Assembly: GCA_023382535.1 (NCBI GenBank)
Contig: JAHDWA010000087.1
Location: 1-32,606, forward strand
From: Anaerolineae bacterium
Lineage (GTDB): Bacteria; Chloroflexota; Anaerolineae; 4572-78; J111
Reading direction: 5' to 3'
Length of the DNA stretch: 32,606 nucleotides
The translations under genes and the position numbers were made by a program. Positions within the stretch are counted from its first letter, which is position 1; every line of letters begins with the position of its first letter. Positions 31,700-32,606 of this stretch are shown here, one piece after another. The notes under the pieces were generated by a model. It was not told the DNA's origin. It did not search any database and worked only from the letters and a program-made list of their open reading frames with translations.

Positions 31700-32606
31700 A
31701 TGACTCAGGCAGCTCGTCACCCAAAATTAAACAACCGGTCACATTACTGGCCCGACGCCGCCCTGCTGGTGTTGTTAGCCCTCCTGCCCGGCCTCTTTTT
31801 CTGGCGACTCCTTACCCCTAACCCTGCCGACCATATGGCTGTTGCCGCCGGCGATTTCACCGGGCAGTATTTCCCGCTGCGGGCCTTCGCCGCCCAGGAG
31901 TGGGTGCGCGGCCAGGTTCCCCTCTGGAATCCTTACCTCTTTGGCGGCCAGCCGGCCCTGGCCGATATCCAGTCCGGGGCCTTATACCCGCCCCACCTCC
32001 TGCAAAGCTTGCTTCTTGGCTGGAGCGGTCTCGGCTTTCCGTTGTGGGCCTTGGAATTACAGGTTATAGCTCACTTTTCCCTGGCGGCGGTCGGAACCTA
32101 CCTTTTTGCCCGCGCTTCCTTTCTTCATCTCTTCGCAGCCTCGCCGCTTCGCTTCCCGGCTTCGCTCCGGCGGGCACGCTTTGGCGCGGTTATGGCTTCG
32201 CTCGCCTTTACCTACAGCGGCTACCTGACCGGTTTCCCGGTGCAGCAAATCACCATCCTGGAAGCCAGCGCCTGGCTGCCCTGGGTGCTGTGGGCCGTCA
32301 GCGCCGCTGCACGACCGCCGACCACAGACCACCGACTGCCGACTGATAATCGGCAATGGGCTGAGGATAGACAACCTCCAAATAATTACGCCTCACGCTC
32401 CCTTATTCCCCCCGCCTGGCGCTCCGCGCTGGCAGTCCCCCGCTCCCCTGCTCCCTATTGCGGTGCGCTCGCTTTCGCCCTGGCCATCCTGGCCGGCCAT
32501 CCGCAAACGGTACTGTATATCTTCTACCTCAGCCTGGCCTACTTTTTGTATTTACGATTTACGATTTACGATTTACGCGCCACACACTACGCATCACGCA
32601 TCACGC
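31700..32606 (+). CDS. YfhO-like polytopic membrane protein, 3' partial
   Basis: An open frame from ATG at 31700 runs off the window end without a stop (302 complete codons). After a first membrane segment (about residues 17-37) come GDFTGQYFP (D52), the loop motif VPLWNPYLFGGQP (73-85) and SGALYPPH (92-99), the hallmark of YfhO-type membrane proteins, proposed GT-C-fold enzymes acting on lipid-linked sugars. Several more hydrophobic segments follow. Two loops are built from tandem repeats: a Pro/Arg/Asp-rich stretch from 32312 and the TTTACGA array from 32551, both in frame with the protein. Ribosome binding site weak. It is third in the group starting at 28086. Confidence 0.83.
   Translation, partial: MTQAARHPKLNNRSHYWPDAALLVLLALLPGLFFWRLLTPNPADHMAVAAGDFTGQYFPLRAFAAQEWVRGQVPLWNPYLFGGQPALADIQSGALYPPHLLQSLLLGWSGLGFPLWALELQVIAHFSLAAVGTYLFARASFLHLFAASPLRFPASLRRARFGAVMASLAFTYSGYLTGFPVQQITILEASAWLPWVLWAVSAAARPPTTDHRLPTDNRQWAEDRQPPNNYASRSLIPPAWRSALAVPRSPAPYCGALAFALAILAGHPQTVLYIFYLSLAYFLYLRFTIYDLRATHYASRIT
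32312..32346 (+). repeat. Five CGACYRC-type heptamers in coding sequence
   Basis: CGACCGC, CGACCAC, AGACCAC, CGACTGC and CGACTGA follow without a gap. They encode a Pro/Thr/Asp/Arg loop in the YfhO-like protein. Further low-complexity C-rich sequence continues to about 32456 (TCACGCTCCC, GCTCCCCTGCTCCC). Confidence 0.75.
32551..32606 (+). repeat. Perfect TTTACGA heptamer array followed by ACGCATC heptamers
   Basis: Three perfect TTTACGA units (32551-32571) plus TTTACG (32572-32577) are followed by ACGCATC, ACGCATC, ACGC (32589-32606), which may continue past the window. Both lie in the open frame of the YfhO-like gene. Gain or loss of one unit would shift the frame. Confidence 0.85.

Noticed and set aside
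32312..32606. CRISPR array
   Set aside because: The repeats are 7-8 bases, contiguous and translated; there are no spacers and no cas genes.

Overview
The window is a dense cell-surface glycan locus, most likely from a Chloroflexota bacterium (an Anaerolineae-like lineage). That placement is inferred from the moderately high GC, the giant modular membrane glycosyltransferases, an SQD1-type UDP-sulfoquinovose synthase and many short tandem repeats, not from any marker gene. Nearly every base is coding: 16 complete genes and two cut by the window edges, with no intergenic gap over about 125 bases. No RNA gene, CRISPR array, transposase or transcription regulator is visible.

Layout. (1) 3-11589: four tandem, overlapping paralogues encode very large polytopic membrane proteins (GT-C/DUF2142-like), each followed by a long exported tail of beta-rich modules in a fixed order, here called A-X-B-C. 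The third gene stops after B. (2) 11594-17495: a strong sigma70-type promoter and a hairpin precede a GT39-like enzyme with one C module, a different polytopic protein and a membrane-anchored SGNH hydrolase. (3) 17509-17597: two hairpins, one a perfect 38-bp palindrome. (4) 17618-26698: a DUF2304-GT2 fusion resembling polyprenyl-phosphate sugar transferases, an LPG_synthase_TM/AglD-like membrane protein, UDP-sulfoquinovose synthase (sqdB), a GalE-like sugar-nucleotide epimerase, a tandem pair of paralogous polytopic proteins and a small SAM methyltransferase. (5) 26720-28000, minus strand: a second SGNH hydrolase. (6) 28086-32606: another polytopic protein with a terminal C module, a third SGNH hydrolase and a YfhO-like membrane protein cut by the window end.

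Working model (inference): the GT2 charges a polyprenyl phosphate with a sugar on the cytoplasmic face, the sugar-nucleotide enzymes supply modified precursors including the sulfonated sugar sulfoquinovose, and the ten polytopic GT-C-like proteins transfer lipid-linked sugars outside the membrane. The SGNH proteins and the methyltransferase would decorate the product. No Wzx flippase, Wzy polymerase, oligosaccharyltransferase or MBOAT acyltransferase is present in the window, so the acceptor is unknown.

The two least ordinary things here are the shared C-terminal module, present in three subtypes and one to three copies on six different membrane enzymes, and the invasion of membrane-protein loops by in-frame 7-, 8- and 15-base tandem repeats that also occur between genes.
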